Positions 18,377 to 27,484 of a stretch of DNA of 64,000 nt are shown here, in pieces. Positions within the stretch are counted from its first letter, which is position 1, and each line of letters begins with the position of its first letter. Both the position numbers and the translations under genes were made by a program. The notes beneath the pieces are model-generated. The model ran no database searches, was not told the origin of the DNA, and worked only from the letters and a program-made list of their open reading frames with translations. The DNA comes from an uncultured Bacteroidales bacterium (GTDB lineage Bacteria; Bacteroidota; Bacteroidia; Bacteroidales; Muribaculaceae): contig CANPDU010000010.1 in assembly GCA_947573135.1 (NCBI GenBank), positions 25,672 through 89,671 of the forward strand, read 5' to 3'.

Positions 18377-19285
18377 TCAGATGCCGAGACCGTCGGTAAA
18401 ACTTGTCGCGACAGCTTTGCGCTGCAGGATGCGCGAACCGGGAGGAACGCTGTAGGTCAGCCAGATGTTGCCGCCTACGATCGATCCTCGGCCGATGGTT
18501 ATGCGGCCGAGGACGGTCGCGTTGGAGTAGATGGTGACATTGTCCTCGATAATCGGGTGGCGCGGGATATTGACAGGGCGCCCGTTGCTGTCGAGCGAGA
18601 AGTTCTTGGCTCCGAGAGTCACACCTTGATAGAGCGTGACATGTTTGCCGATGACACAGGTCTCTCCGATGACGACGCCTGTGCCGTGGTCGATGCTGAA
18701 GTATTCACCGATCTGTGCGCCGGGATGGATATCGATGCCTGTGTCGGAGTGGGCGAGTTCGGTGATTATGCGCGGAATAACCGGTATGCCGAGCTGCAGC
18801 AGCGAGTGGGCCACGCGGTAGTGGACCATAGCGTGGACGACTGGGTAACAGAGGATAATTTCTCCGAAATTCTCTACGGCCGGATCATTGTTGAACATTG
18901 CCTCGACATCGGTGAGCAGCATGCGCTTTATTTCGGGCAGCGAGTCGATGAAGTCGATTGCCATTTTTGACGCGATATCCTCAGTGTCGCCGTTACTCCG
19001 GCTGTCGTCGAAGCGCAGGCCGTTTTCGATCTCGCGGCGCAGGAGTGAATAGAGTTTGTCGACTCCTACGCCGATATAGTGGACACGGGTGACGCAACTG
19101 TTACGGCGACGGTTGAAGAAATCAGGAAATATTATGGACTTTACCAATGAGATCACTTCGCGCAGCGAGTCGATTGACGGAAACGCTCCTGTGCCTGTCG
19201 GGACCATCCGTTCTTCTTCAGGCGTGAACTCGGAGAGCAGGGCGATATTGCGGGCGAATATTTCTTCGGTTGAGTTGAGTTTCAT
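18377..19285 (-). CDS. cysE: Serine O-acetyltransferase (EpsC type)
   Basis: A 302-residue enzyme that acetylates serine with acetyl-CoA, the first step of cysteine synthesis. The C-terminal half shows left-handed beta-helix hexapeptide repeats with the catalytic HSDTGIDIHPGAQIG, DHGTGVVIGETCVIG and LYQGVTLGAK segments. The N-terminal helical domain (about 130 residues) is longer than in E. coli CysE and matches the EpsC group. It probably forms the cysteine synthase complex with the product of the next gene, cysK. Confidence 0.93.
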   Translation of the reverse strand: MKLNSTEEIFARNIALLSEFTPEEERMVPTGTGAFPSIDSLREVISLVKSIIFPDFFNRRRNSCVTRVHYIGVGVDKLYSLLRREIENGLRFDDSRSNGDTEDIASKMAIDFIDSLPEIKRMLLTDVEAMFNNDPAVENFGEIILCYPVVHAMVHYRVAHSLLQLGIPVIPRIITELAHSDTGIDIHPGAQIGEYFSIDHGTGVVIGETCVIGKHVTLYQGVTLGAKNFSLDSNGRPVNIPRHPIIEDNVTIYSNATVLGRITIGRGSIVGGNIWLTYSVPPGSRILQRKAVATSFTDGLGI

Positions 19286-19359
19286 TTCAGCATATTGTGA
19301 TTACATTGTACTCATATTATATTATATAAGTATGTCGAGGCGATTTTGTTCGGCACCGG

Positions 19360-20253
19360 TCAATAGTTGGCCAGCGCACCGGTAAGCCTGTCGCGAATGA
19401 TTGCGCGGAGCTCGGGCGGCGATATTACAGTGACTTTCGGCCCGTAGGACAGAAGCTCGGCCACAAAGTCGTCGGTGATACGCAGATGGTAGCTGAAGTG
19501 CGAGAAATCGTCGTGGATCATTTCCTGCTGGGAGTGATGCAGCGGCAGAGCACGAAAATATTTTGCCTGACGCGCATCGGTGCGGATAACGACGTCTTTG
19601 ACTTCGCCGAGCGAGAATATGATGCCGAACGAATCTCTCGAATATGCTTCTGCGTCGAACGACGGGTCGGGGGTGAACGTCTCGGGCAGTACGACGGCCG
19701 AACTTATTCGGTCGAGGGCATAGGTCTTGATCTTGTTTTCTGCAACCACGCGGCCGGTCAGATACCAGCGCTGACGGAAAATCTTCAGAAAGTAAGGTTC
19801 GACCGTAATGTCGCGTGTCGGGGTTGACCGGGTGTAGGGATGGTAGTCAAAACGTAAAGGCGACGAGCTTTTCAGTGCGCTGATGACTGTAGCGAGATGT
19901 TCGCGGGCTGAAGGCACGTCTTCGAGGAATATTTTCTGCGAGATGTCGCGCGACGAACTGAGCACATCGTTGGTTGCGGCAGCGTTGAGCAGCCATTCGG
20001 TGACGCTTTCGCTGCGGGCGTCACCGTCGGCGATGTAGTATTCGAAAGTCGACTGGTCGCACTGTATGTTTATGTCAAAAAGATCTTCTACGGCCTGCCT
20101 GTAATTGTAGAAAGTCCGTCTCGGCAGGACGGCTTCGCCGTTTGAAAACCGGGAGCGCCGCCAGCAGTCGTCAAGCTCCCGGCGTGTGATGCGCCCGTAG
20201 CGGCGTATTGTGTCGACGAGCCATACATATCTGTTGAGTAGGTCTTTGGCCAT
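19360..20253 (-). CDS. WYL-domain transcriptional regulator
   Basis: A 297-residue regulator with an N-terminal winged helix (YVWLVDTIRRYGRITRRELDDCWRRS), a central WYL domain (about residues 130-215, with VEPYFLKIFRQRWYLTGRV) and a C-terminal WCX extension. WYL domains bind nucleic acids or small ligands and often act as switches. The gene starts only 6 bp after the stop of the sodium:solute symporter gene and is probably its operon partner. Its targets cannot be read from the sequence. Confidence 0.85.
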   Translation of the reverse strand: MAKDLLNRYVWLVDTIRRYGRITRRELDDCWRRSRFSNGEAVLPRRTFYNYRQAVEDLFDINIQCDQSTFEYYIADGDARSESVTEWLLNAAATNDVLSSSRDISQKIFLEDVPSAREHLATVISALKSSSPLRFDYHPYTRSTPTRDITVEPYFLKIFRQRWYLTGRVVAENKIKTYALDRISSAVVLPETFTPDPSFDAEAYSRDSFGIIFSLGEVKDVVIRTDARQAKYFRALPLHHSQQEMIHDDFSHFSYHLRITDDFVAELLSYGPKVTVISPPELRAIIRDRLTGALANY

Positions 20254-20259
20254 ATGTGT

Positions 20260-21738
20260 TTAACGTGTAAGTGCGTCTGTCTGATCGCGGTGATGCCTGA
20301 GCGACAGCAGGTGCAGTCCGAGGATAGTGATGAGAGCGTTGATGATCAGCAGCTCGAAGCTGGTCTGATAGCCGAAGCAGTGAAGGAGCGACCATTGCAC
20401 GACCCACGACAGTGCCGGAGCAAGCACACATACGACAGGTACGAGACGATCGCGCACGGGCCGTCGTGTGAACATGCCGTAGACAAACAGACCGAGTATA
20501 GGCCCGTAAGTGTACGATGCCAAAGTGTAGACCGCGCTTATTGCATCCTGATTGCTGATATAATAGAATATTACGATTACTATGCCCATTATTACAGACA
20601 TACCGACATGGACGGCGCGGCGTGTGCGTGTGACGCGTTTTTCATCGCCGGATTTATGTGCCTGAATAATGTCGACAGTAAACGATGTCGTCAGCGATGT
20701 CAGCGCAGACCCTGCGGCTGAATAAGCTGCTGCGACGAGGCCGAGGATGAAAAGCACCCCGACAATGACCGGCATTGACGAATGGGTGGCCACAAGACCG
20801 AATATGTCGTCGGTCTTATCGGGAATGGCTATCCCCTGACGGTCAAGGAAAATAACCATCAGTGTGCCGAGCAGCAGGAAGAGCGCGATTACGAAGAATT
20901 GTGTGATGCCGCTGACTATCATGTTTTTGCGCGACTGACGGGCGTCGCGGCACGCAAGATTGCGCTGCATCATGTCCTGATCGAGACCGGTAGTGGCTAT
21001 GGCCATGAATACGCCGGCGAGAAATTGCTTCCAGAAGAACGTCCCTTCTTTGGGATTGTCAAAGAAGAATATGCGTGACGTCGGATGGTCGGCGATAGCC
21101 GAGGCCATGTCGGAAAAGGAGAAGCCGAGATTAGTGGCGACGAAATAAATACATAATATCACCGACATTATCAGACAGAAACTTTTAAGCGTGTCGGTCC
21201 ATATGACTGTTTTCACACCACCTTGCATAGTGTAGAGCCAGATCAGCGCTATCGTGACTATGACATTGAATTCAAACGGTATGTGAAGCGGGCCGAAGAC
21301 AAGCAGCTGAAGCACGGCGCACACGACAAAAAATCTTACAGCCGCACCGAGCATCTTGGAGATGAAGAAAAACCATGCTCCGGCCCGATATGTCGACTGA
21401 CCGAAGCGTTGCTCCAGATAACCGTAGATTGATATCAGATTGCGTTTGTAGAACAAGGGCACAAGCACATAGGCGATCAGTATGTAACCTACGATAAATC
21501 CGAGTACCATTTGCAGGTAGGCGTAACCTTTGCCGACAACCATGCCGGGCACAGAGATGAACGTTACACCCGATATCGCGGCTCCGGCAGTTGCAAAAGC
21601 CACTAACGGCCACGGCGCGCGCCGGTTGCCGGTGAAAAATGTTGTGTTGTCTGATCCGCGCGACGCTACCCACGATATTGCGAGCAATAGCAGGAAATAG
21701 GCGGAGATTGTGATGATGATAATGACAGGTTGTGACAT
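20260..21738 (-). CDS. Sodium:solute symporter (SSS family)
   Basis: A 492-residue inner-membrane transporter with about 13 hydrophobic helices. The N-terminal part has ATAGAAISGVTFISVPGMV, typical of SSS sodium-binding helices, and GLDQDMMQRNLACRD, a common intracellular motif. The substrate is unknown. It lies 24 bp downstream of a NamZ-type exo-muramidase, so N-acetylmuramic acid or a related cell-wall sugar is a reasonable guess based on context only. A WYL regulator gene follows. Confidence 0.9.
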   Translation of the reverse strand: MSQPVIIIITISAYFLLLLAISWVASRGSDNTTFFTGNRRAPWPLVAFATAGAAISGVTFISVPGMVVGKGYAYLQMVLGFIVGYILIAYVLVPLFYKRNLISIYGYLEQRFGQSTYRAGAWFFFISKMLGAAVRFFVVCAVLQLLVFGPLHIPFEFNVIVTIALIWLYTMQGGVKTVIWTDTLKSFCLIMSVILCIYFVATNLGFSFSDMASAIADHPTSRIFFFDNPKEGTFFWKQFLAGVFMAIATTGLDQDMMQRNLACRDARQSRKNMIVSGITQFFVIALFLLLGTLMVIFLDRQGIAIPDKTDDIFGLVATHSSMPVIVGVLFILGLVAAAYSAAGSALTSLTTSFTVDIIQAHKSGDEKRVTRTRRAVHVGMSVIMGIVIVIFYYISNQDAISAVYTLASYTYGPILGLFVYGMFTRRPVRDRLVPVVCVLAPALSWVVQWSLLHCFGYQTSFELLIINALITILGLHLLSLRHHRDQTDALTR

Positions 21739-21762
21739 ATCTGTGTTAGTAGGTGATGTTTG

Positions 21763-22995
21763 TTATTCCGGATATAAAAGATATGGTTTGCGTAAGTTTT
21801 TGAACTGCTTTACGTCGTCTGCCCATGTGGCTTTGATCTCTTCGGCGCTCATGCCTCGTTCGATCATGCGACGGATGTCGCCGCGGCCGATAAGCAGTTC
21901 GAAGAACGATGTGAAAAATTTGTCTCCCATGTCCAGATCGCGGTATGCGTCGATCAGATATTCAAGGTTGATGCCCTGAGCTATAGCCTCTTCGTCAGAA
22001 ATACCTGACAGATCAACGCCATGACAGAGCTTACCCATCTGCGGCGGCTTTTTCGCACCCGACATGCTGCGCGGCGTGAAAGAGTAGGCGCGGCCTTTCA
22101 TTTCCGGATGACCGTAGACCATAAACGGAGAGTCTGTCCCGCGTCCGAGACTGACGGGCGTCGCTTCGAAGTAGCAGAGCGACGGATAGAGGTAGATTGC
22201 CGTCATGGTCCGAAGGTTGGGCGACGGTGCGACAGGCAGGCGGTAGCGTGTCTGATGTGTGTAATTAAGGCAACGCACAACAGTCAGATCCACTTTCATG
22301 CTGTCATCGAGCCAGCCTTCACCATTGGCCATCAATGCGAGTTCGCCGAGAGTCATGCCGTGGACTACCGGTATCGGCAGACGTCCCACGCCTGAGCGGT
22401 AACGCATGTCGAGTGTCGGCCCGTCGACAGTCATGCCGTTGGGATTGGGGCGGTCAAGCACGATGATTTTCTTTGCAGCGCGCGCTGCGGCGTTCATCAG
22501 CTCGATCATCGATGCGTAATATGTGTAATATCTCAGCCCGACATCCTGGATGTCGACAACGATGACGTCGAGAGAGTCGATCAGTTTCGGATCCGGCCCG
22601 CGACGTTTTCCGTCGTAGAGCGACGCTATCGCGATGCCGGTTTTTTCGTCGACCGACGAACTGACATGCTGACCGGCGTCGGCAGTGCCTCTGAAGCCGT
22701 GTTCGGGCGAGAATACACACTTTACGTCAACGCCGTTGTCGAGCAGTAAGTCGAGCGTATGCCTTCCGTCGACAATGCCAGTATGATTTGAGAATAATGC
22801 AACTTTCTTTCCGTCAAGTAGCGACAGATAACGCTCAGTCTGGGCGGCTCCGACAGTCACCGGACTACCGTCTGGGGTCTTGGTAACTTCGGCCTTTTTA
22901 TCTGCATGGTCGACGGTATTGGCGGCTGTCGGACAAGCTGTCAGGAATGTTGTCGCGGCTATAGCCAGAATATATATGACGATTTTTCGTGCCAT
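21763..22995 (-). CDS. DUF1343 / NamZ-type exo-beta-N-acetylmuramidase lipoprotein
   Basis: A 410-residue lipoprotein (lipobox LTAC). DUF1343 proteins include the exo-beta-N-acetylmuramidase NamZ, which releases MurNAc from the non-reducing ends of peptidoglycan fragments. Conserved segments are VALFSNHTGI, FSPEHGFRG (with the presumed catalytic Glu), DVIVVDIQDVGLRYYTYYASM and LDRPNPN. Length fits the family. It is the first gene of a three-gene unit with a symporter and a WYL regulator, which suggests peptidoglycan salvage. Confidence 0.88.
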   Translation of the reverse strand: MARKIVIYILAIAATTFLTACPTAANTVDHADKKAEVTKTPDGSPVTVGAAQTERYLSLLDGKKVALFSNHTGIVDGRHTLDLLLDNGVDVKCVFSPEHGFRGTADAGQHVSSSVDEKTGIAIASLYDGKRRGPDPKLIDSLDVIVVDIQDVGLRYYTYYASMIELMNAAARAAKKIIVLDRPNPNGMTVDGPTLDMRYRSGVGRLPIPVVHGMTLGELALMANGEGWLDDSMKVDLTVVRCLNYTHQTRYRLPVAPSPNLRTMTAIYLYPSLCYFEATPVSLGRGTDSPFMVYGHPEMKGRAYSFTPRSMSGAKKPPQMGKLCHGVDLSGISDEEAIAQGINLEYLIDAYRDLDMGDKFFTSFFELLIGRGDIRRMIERGMSAEEIKATWADDVKQFKNLRKPYLLYPE

Positions 22996-23123
22996 TTCTT
23001 CCTTACAAACTGATCATGATTTTCTAATCTGTTATTATTTTGTAAAGTTACTACAAACAGAAAGAGTGTTGTGTTAACTGTGGTGTAGAAATATTAATAA
23101 ATATTAATTGAATGAAAACTTAA

Positions 23124-23153
23124 TTTGAAACCGCAAATAATGCGCTATATTTG
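23124..23153 (+). promoter_or_regulatory. Promoter of tRNA-Ala
   Basis: The -33 TTTG (23124-23127) and -7 TATATTTG (23146-23153) are separated by 18 bp, close to the Bacteroidota sigma-ABfr spacing, and lie 16 bp upstream of the tRNA. Confidence 0.7.
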
Positions 23154-23169
23154 CAACACTAAACGAAAA

Positions 23170-23243
23170 GGGGTATTAGCTCATCTGGCTAGAGCGCGAC
23201 ACTGGCAGTGTCGAGGTGAGCGGTTCGAGTCCGCTATACTCCA
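23170..23243 (+). tRNA. tRNA-Ala (anticodon GGC)
   Basis: A 74-nt cloverleaf. The acceptor GGGGTAT pairs with ATACTCC and contains the G3-U70 wobble that identifies alanine tRNAs. The D arm is GCTC/GAGC, the anticodon stem CGACA/TGTCG with loop CTGGCAG (anticodon GGC), and the T arm AGCGG/CCGCT with TTCGAGT. The discriminator base is A, and CCA is not encoded. Confidence 0.95.
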
Positions 23244-23252
23244 CTTGGTTAG

Positions 23253-23285
23253 CCGAATCATGAAGAAATTTATGGTTCGGTTTTG
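23253..23285 (+). terminator. Terminator of tRNA-Ala
   Basis: CCGAATCAT pairs with ATGGTTCGG (one G-U pair) and is followed by TTTTG, just after the tRNA. Confidence 0.75.
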
Positions 23286-23319
23286 TTATATTGTTACTTA
23301 TCGCTAAATTTGCGACTGT

Positions 23320-23619
23320 ATGAAGCTGATAGAGATGAATATCGACAAGATCGCAGCCTTGTGCCGGAAGTACAAGGTCGCCAAACTGTGGGTATTCGGC
23401 TCCATCCTCACCCCGCGTTTCAACGACGACAGCGATGTCGATTTCTCGGTCGTTTTTCATTATGATGAAATCTCAGATTTATTTTTGACCTTTTTTGATT
23501 TTATCGACGAATTACAGCAATTGTTAGGTCGTAGAGTGGATTTAATAGATGAAACCGCAATAAAGAATCCATATTTTCGGTCGGAACTCAATAATACTAA
23601 ATGTCTAATCTATGGATGA
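23320..23619 (+). CDS. MntA-type minimal nucleotidyltransferase antitoxin
   Basis: A 99-residue minimal nucleotidyltransferase. The active-site pattern is GS-x10-DxD: FGSILTPRFNDDSDVDFSV (about residues 28-46). MntA proteins silence the partner HepT RNase by adding AMP to a tyrosine next to its catalytic motif. The gene overlaps the HEPN gene by 8 bp, the standard order for this toxin-antitoxin type. The 3' half and the partner gene are clearly more AT-rich than the surroundings, which suggests acquisition by transfer. Confidence 0.85.
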   Translation: MKLIEMNIDKIAALCRKYKVAKLWVFGSILTPRFNDDSDVDFSVVFHYDEISDLFLTFFDFIDELQQLLGRRVDLIDETAIKNPYFRSELNNTKCLIYG

Positions 23620-23965
23620 CCAGGTTAATAAATCACTTAAAGATATTTTAAACAGTATAACTCACATAGAGTTGTTTTGTGCATCGCGACCTAAAGAATT
23701 CAAGTTTTTTTGTGAGGATCTTTGCTTTCGAAGCGCCGTTCAATGGGAAATTGCTATAATTGGAGAGGCGATGAATCGTATTCTTAAAATCTATCCCGAA
23801 ATTCCGATTACATCAGCCCGCCGAATAGTGAATACTCGTAACTATCTTATTCATGGGTATGATAGTCTGAGAGAAGATCTTATTTGGGCAATTGTGATAA
23901 ATCACTTGCCATTGTTAAAAGCTGAGGTCATCCAACTTATCGACTCTTCCGAGATCATTCGATAA
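23612..23965 (+). CDS. HepT-like HEPN ribonuclease toxin (DUF86)
   Basis: A 117-residue HEPN protein. The RX4HXY motif is intact as RNYLIHGY near residue 90; R and H form the RNase site and the final Tyr is the residue AMPylated by MntA in studied systems. EAMNRILKIYPEIP is also typical of DUF86. Base composition is AT-rich compared with neighbours. The pair sits 76 bp after tRNA-Ala, but no repeat of the tRNA 3' end is seen downstream. Confidence 0.87.
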   Translation: MDDQVNKSLKDILNSITHIELFCASRPKEFKFFCEDLCFRSAVQWEIAIIGEAMNRILKIYPEIPITSARRIVNTRNYLIHGYDSLREDLIWAIVINHLPLLKAEVIQLIDSSEIIR

Positions 23966-24135
23966 TAATCAGCATATTTAATAGAATTTTATTTTGTTCC
24001 TAATATAAAGTTTTTACCAATCATTATCGTGGTCGGAGTCACCGGAATGGATTGCATGAGCGATGGTGCTAAAAGTAATTGAACTTTAATCGTTTGGGCT
24101 ATGTTATGTCTGCTGAATGATTAATGTAACGTATA

Positions 24136-24600
24136 ATGAAAAAGATTTTTAGGATTTTGGGAATGGTGATGGTCTGCGCTTTGAGTGCCATGTCCTGGAG
24201 CTGCTCAGATGATGATGACAGCGAAGATATCATAGTGACTTTTGATCAGTTGCCTCAGAACGCCAAGGATTTTGTGACGACATATTATAACGGTGTGGCT
24301 ATCTCGCGGATCGAGAAGGATTTTGATGCCGACGGCGTGGAATTTGAAGTCTATTTCGCCAACGGTCATGATGTGACTTTCAATGCTCAGGGCGAATGGA
24401 TCGATGTCGACGCTCCCGCCGGTCAGACTGTTCCCGATGCGATCGTACCGGTGGCGATCTCCGAATACGTGATGGCCAATTATCTCGGGTCCGGCATCAA
24501 TGAGATCTCGAAGAATGCGGCCGGATATGAAGTTGATCTGATTAACGGCACGGATCTCCTTTTTGATCCGGTCGGCAACTTTGTGGGCATCGGTCACTGA
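24136..24600 (+). CDS. PepSY-like lipoprotein
   Basis: A 154-residue secreted protein with a lipoprotein signal (SWSC) followed by an acidic SDDDDSED stretch. Two similar PepSY-like units follow: FDQLPQNAKDFVTTYY...ISRIEKD...YEVYFANG-type and VAISEYVMANYLGSGINEISKNAAGYEVDLINGTDLLFDPVG. Such beta-lactamase-inhibitor-like domains occur widely in Bacteroidales envelope proteins with unknown function. It appears to be a single-gene unit. No terminator is obvious before the tRNA-Gln promoter. Confidence 0.75.
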   Translation: MKKIFRILGMVMVCALSAMSWSCSDDDDSEDIIVTFDQLPQNAKDFVTTYYNGVAISRIEKDFDADGVEFEVYFANGHDVTFNAQGEWIDVDAPAGQTVPDAIVPVAISEYVMANYLGSGINEISKNAAGYEVDLINGTDLLFDPVGNFVGIGH

Positions 24601-24631
24601 TTGCGAATTGATTTTTGACGTCTTGAAAAAA

Positions 24632-24663
24632 TTTGGCCGGTTGAAAAAAAAAGTTTAACTTTG
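24632..24663 (+). promoter_or_regulatory. Promoter of tRNA-Gln
   Basis: The -33 TTTG (24632-24635) and -7 TAACTTTG (24656-24663) are separated by 20 bp; the tRNA begins 46 bp downstream. Confidence 0.65.
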
Positions 24664-24708
24664 CAGCGCTTTAGTGCCATTGTGCGCAATGGTGTTGAGC
24701 GACAGGAT

Positions 24709-24779
24709 AGTCTTATGGTGTAATGGTAGCACTACAGTTTTTGGTTCTGTCTGTCTAGGTTCGAATCCTGGTAAGACTA
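24709..24779 (+). tRNA. tRNA-Gln (anticodon TTG)
   Basis: A 71-nt cloverleaf. The acceptor AGTCTTA pairs with TAAGACT, the D arm is short (GTG/CAC), the anticodon stem ACAGT/TCTGT has one T-T mismatch, and the loop TTTTGGT gives anticodon TTG. The T arm CTAGG/CCTGG has TTCGAAT. It closely resembles Bacteroides tRNA-Gln. CCA is not encoded. Confidence 0.92.
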
Positions 24780-24788
24780 CATAAAAGA

Positions 24789-24829
24789 AGATCTCAGCCC
24801 ATCAGTCGGCAGTTTGAGATCTTTTTTTT
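24789..24829 (+). terminator. Terminator of tRNA-Gln
   Basis: AGATCTCA and TGAGATCT arms followed by eight T residues, 9 bp after the tRNA. Confidence 0.88.
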
Positions 24830-24868
24830 GTTTTTAATTGTTTTCAGTTTGATAATTGCCAAAGAGAG

Positions 24869-25705
24869 ATGAAGACCCTTTACGTTTCAGACATGGACGG
24901 CACCCTGCTTGGCCCTGACAGCCTCGTCAGTCCGACGAGCGCCGCTATCATCAGCGACCTCACACGCCGCGGAGCTCTGATCACTGTCGCCACCGCCCGG
25001 ACGGCTGCCACTGTCGTGCCGCTTCTCGAAGCGACTCTTACCACACCTCCCGCCATAGTTATGACCGGCGTTGCATACTGGGACAGAGAAAAGGCGGCCT
25101 ACGACAGTGTTCACTTCATCAGCGAGACCGAGCGTCGCAATGTCGCCGACGTGTGCAGGCGCTTCGGCCTTCATCCGTTTGTCTATGTGATGGAACACGA
25201 TAATTTTCTTAAGGTCTATCACGATGGCGACATATTCAGTGATCTCGAAGAAAAGTTCTATCGCGAACGTGCTCACCTGAGGTTGAAGCGATTCTATCTT
25301 CATAACCGCGTACCCGACGACAGTCATACGGTGCTGTGGTATGCCATGGGCGATCAGAATGTCATCTTCGCTGCCGCTGCCGAACTGCGTGGCCATAGCG
25401 ATCTGTCTCTGTCATGCTATAATGACATATTCGACCGCTCGAAGGCTCATCTTGAAATTTTCGCTCCCGGGGTGTCGAAAGCTTCGGCAATTGACGCGCT
25501 GAAAGTCAGGATGGGTGTCGATAGGGTAGTGGTGTTTGGCGACAATCTCAACGATCTGCCGATGATGAAAGTCGCTGACTGTGCCGTGGCTGTAGGCAAT
25601 GCTTTCGACGAAGTAAAGGAGGCTGCCGACAAAGTCATAGGACCGAACTACGACGATGCCGTGGCTCGGTTTATTCTTGAAGATTTCGATAAAATGTCAG
25701 ATTGA
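24869..25705 (+). CDS. HAD-family Cof-type phosphatase
   Basis: A 278-residue HAD hydrolase of the Cof/IIB class, which dephosphorylates sugar phosphates or cofactors such as flavin or pyridoxal phosphates. Motif I is [10 protein letters not shown] with the nucleophile Asp at about residue 8, motif III contains the Lys in [10 protein letters not shown], and motif IV is [11 protein letters not shown]. The large C2B cap occupies about residues 80-190. Its 3' end overlaps the convergent ispF gene by 9 bp. The substrate cannot be predicted. Confidence 0.9.
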   Translation: MKTLYVSDMDGTLLGPDSLVSPTSAAIISDLTRRGALITVATARTAATVVPLLEATLTTPPAIVMTGVAYWDREKAAYDSVHFISETERRNVADVCRRFGLHPFVYVMEHDNFLKVYHDGDIFSDLEEKFYRERAHLRLKRFYLHNRVPDDSHTVLWYAMGDQNVIFAAAAELRGHSDLSLSCYNDIFDRSKAHLEIFAPGVSKASAIDALKVRMGVDRVVVFGDNLNDLPMMKVADCAVAVGNAFDEVKEAADKVIGPNYDDAVARFILEDFDKMSD

Positions 25706-26188
25706 TACGACTGTTGCTGTCGCCATTGCGGCGATGCCTTCCTCGCGTCCGGTGAAGCCGAGGCGCTCGGTCGTTGTGGCTTTGACCGACACACGATCGT
25801 CGGGCAGCCCGAGATCTGTCGCAACGTTGGCCTGCATCTGCCCGATATACGGCAGCATTTTGGGAGCCTGAGCTATGATCGTGATGTCGACATTCGATGG
25901 TCTGTAACCTTTGTTTGCTATGATTTTTACTACTTCGCGCAGCAGCATCCGCGAGTCGGCGCCTTTCCAACGGTCATCTGTGTCGGGAAAGTGATAGCCT
26001 ATGTCGCGCATCGCGACAGCTCCGAGCAGTGCGTCTGACAGAGCGTGGAGCGCCACGTCGGCGTCGCTGTGGCCGAGCAGCCCTCGCTCAAAGGGTATGG
26101 TCACGCCGCATATGATACATGGGCGGTCGGCGACGAGGCGATGCACGTCAAAGCCGTTGCCAATACGTATGTCGAATTCTGGTTGCAT
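25697..26188 (-). CDS. ispF: 2-C-methyl-D-erythritol 2,4-cyclodiphosphate synthase
   Basis: A 163-residue enzyme of the MEP isoprenoid pathway. Metal-ligand motifs are GNGFDVHRL near the N-terminus and [30 protein letters not shown] and the C-terminal [19 protein letters not shown] are also diagnostic. It lies 29 bp downstream of porV on the same strand and is probably the last gene of that operon, an unusual neighbour for a secretion gene. The 3' end overlaps the convergent HAD gene. Confidence 0.96.
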   Translation of the reverse strand: MQPEFDIRIGNGFDVHRLVADRPCIICGVTIPFERGLLGHSDADVALHALSDALLGAVAMRDIGYHFPDTDDRWKGADSRMLLREVVKIIANKGYRPSNVDITIIAQAPKMLPYIGQMQANVATDLGLPDDRVSVKATTTERLGFTGREEGIAAMATATVVSI

Positions 26189-26217
26189 TGTCGGTGTGTC
26201 TGTCTTTTTCAGAAGAT

Positions 26218-27426
26218 TTATCGGCGGCCGAACATATCTTTGAGACCGTCCATGTCGAATGTGAGCGAGAAGCGCAGCGTTTGGTCGAGCGGCGACGTCT
26301 GAGCGGCGGCGATCATGTATGATGCGTCGAGGCGCACAACGTTGAGCGAAAAGCCGGCTCCGAGTGAAAAATATTTTCGGTTGCCCTTGAATTCGTTTTC
26401 ATAGAAATAGCCGGCGCGGAGAAAAAACTGGTTGTTATAGCTGTACTCAGCTCCGAGCGACCACGATATCTCGCGCAACTCCTCTTTGAATCCTCCGGGT
26501 GCGTCGCTGAACGATTTGAATATACCCGTGAACGACGACATGTTTTCCCAGTCTTCAAGCGCATCAAGATACTGGCGCTGACCTTCGGGTGTGTCCTCGA
26601 AGTCGCTTTCTCGAGGTTTGGCCGGAACAAGCAGCTTGTTTGCGTCAAGACCGATGGTCAGGTTGTGATAGTCGGCCAGTGGGAAAGTGAATGCCGTGCC
26701 GAGTCGCAGATTGGTCGGGAGAAATGCGGGATCCTCGCCGTTGTTGTATGAGACTTTAGATCCGATATTGGAAATATTCCAACCCCATGACCACTGGCAT
26801 TCGTTGCGTCCTATGATCGGATATGTGGTGTAGTAGCCCGAGATGTCAGCCGAGAAAGCCGATGCACCTGTCGACTGGTCGCCGGCATATGAGTCGGAGA
26901 AGCCGAGATCTGAATAAATATAGCGGAATACTACGCCCATTGAGAATTTCTCGGAAAGTTTGCGCGAATAACCGACATCGATCGACATTTCATATGGATT
27001 GAGGCTTTGGCCTCCTCCTCCGACAGGATTTGTCTGAACCTCACCGAGTGAGAAATATCGCAGTGATGCGCTGATTGCCTGATTGTCTGACGATCCGAGT
27101 TTCCAGTAACCCGACAGATTGGCGAGGAAGATGTCGTTGACAAGTTTGCGGAGCCACGGTGTGTAGCTGAGCGATACGGCTGCCTGACTGTAGGCGAACG
27201 CATATTTCGACGGGTTCCAGAACTGGGAGTTGGCGTCTGGATCTGTAGCCGCGCCCAGATCGCCCATCGAGGCTCCTCTGGCGTCGGGAGCGATGCTGAG
27301 CGAAGTCACGCCGGTGGTGATCGGGTTGAACTCGTCGTTCTTTATGTTGTCCTGGGCTCCGAGAGAATGAGATACCAAAACGGCGGCGAGTGTTGCTATG
27401 ACTGTCTTGCGCAATGAAAGTTTCAT
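26218..27426 (-). CDS. porV: Type IX secretion outer-membrane protein PorV
   Basis: A 402-residue FadL-like outer-membrane beta-barrel with signal peptide (ending SLGAQ). The N-terminal [42 protein letters not shown] is the characteristic PorV (LptO) signature. PorV shuttles T9SS cargo proteins from the translocon to the PorU sortase. The gene is directly downstream of porU (58 bp gap), as in Porphyromonas gingivalis, which supports the assignment over the PorQ-type paralogues. Confidence 0.92.
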   Translation of the reverse strand: MKLSLRKTVIATLAAVLVSHSLGAQDNIKNDEFNPITTGVTSLSIAPDARGASMGDLGAATDPDANSQFWNPSKYAFAYSQAAVSLSYTPWLRKLVNDIFLANLSGYWKLGSSDNQAISASLRYFSLGEVQTNPVGGGGQSLNPYEMSIDVGYSRKLSEKFSMGVVFRYIYSDLGFSDSYAGDQSTGASAFSADISGYYTTYPIIGRNECQWSWGWNISNIGSKVSYNNGEDPAFLPTNLRLGTAFTFPLADYHNLTIGLDANKLLVPAKPRESDFEDTPEGQRQYLDALEDWENMSSFTGIFKSFSDAPGGFKEELREISWSLGAEYSYNNQFFLRAGYFYENEFKGNRKYFSLGAGFSLNVVRLDASYMIAAAQTSPLDQTLRFSLTFDMDGLKDMFGRR

Positions 27427-27484
27427 GAGCTTGTGTATGGTTCTTGTGATAATAATATAACTGATAAAACGCCTGTTTATTGCG

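Noticed and set aside
23125..23307. 60-codon open frame over tRNA-Ala
   Set aside because: It is explained completely by the tRNA and its flanks.
23170..24135. tRNA-Ala as an integration site for the toxin-antitoxin pair
   Set aside because: No copy of the tRNA 3' end is found downstream and there is no integrase.
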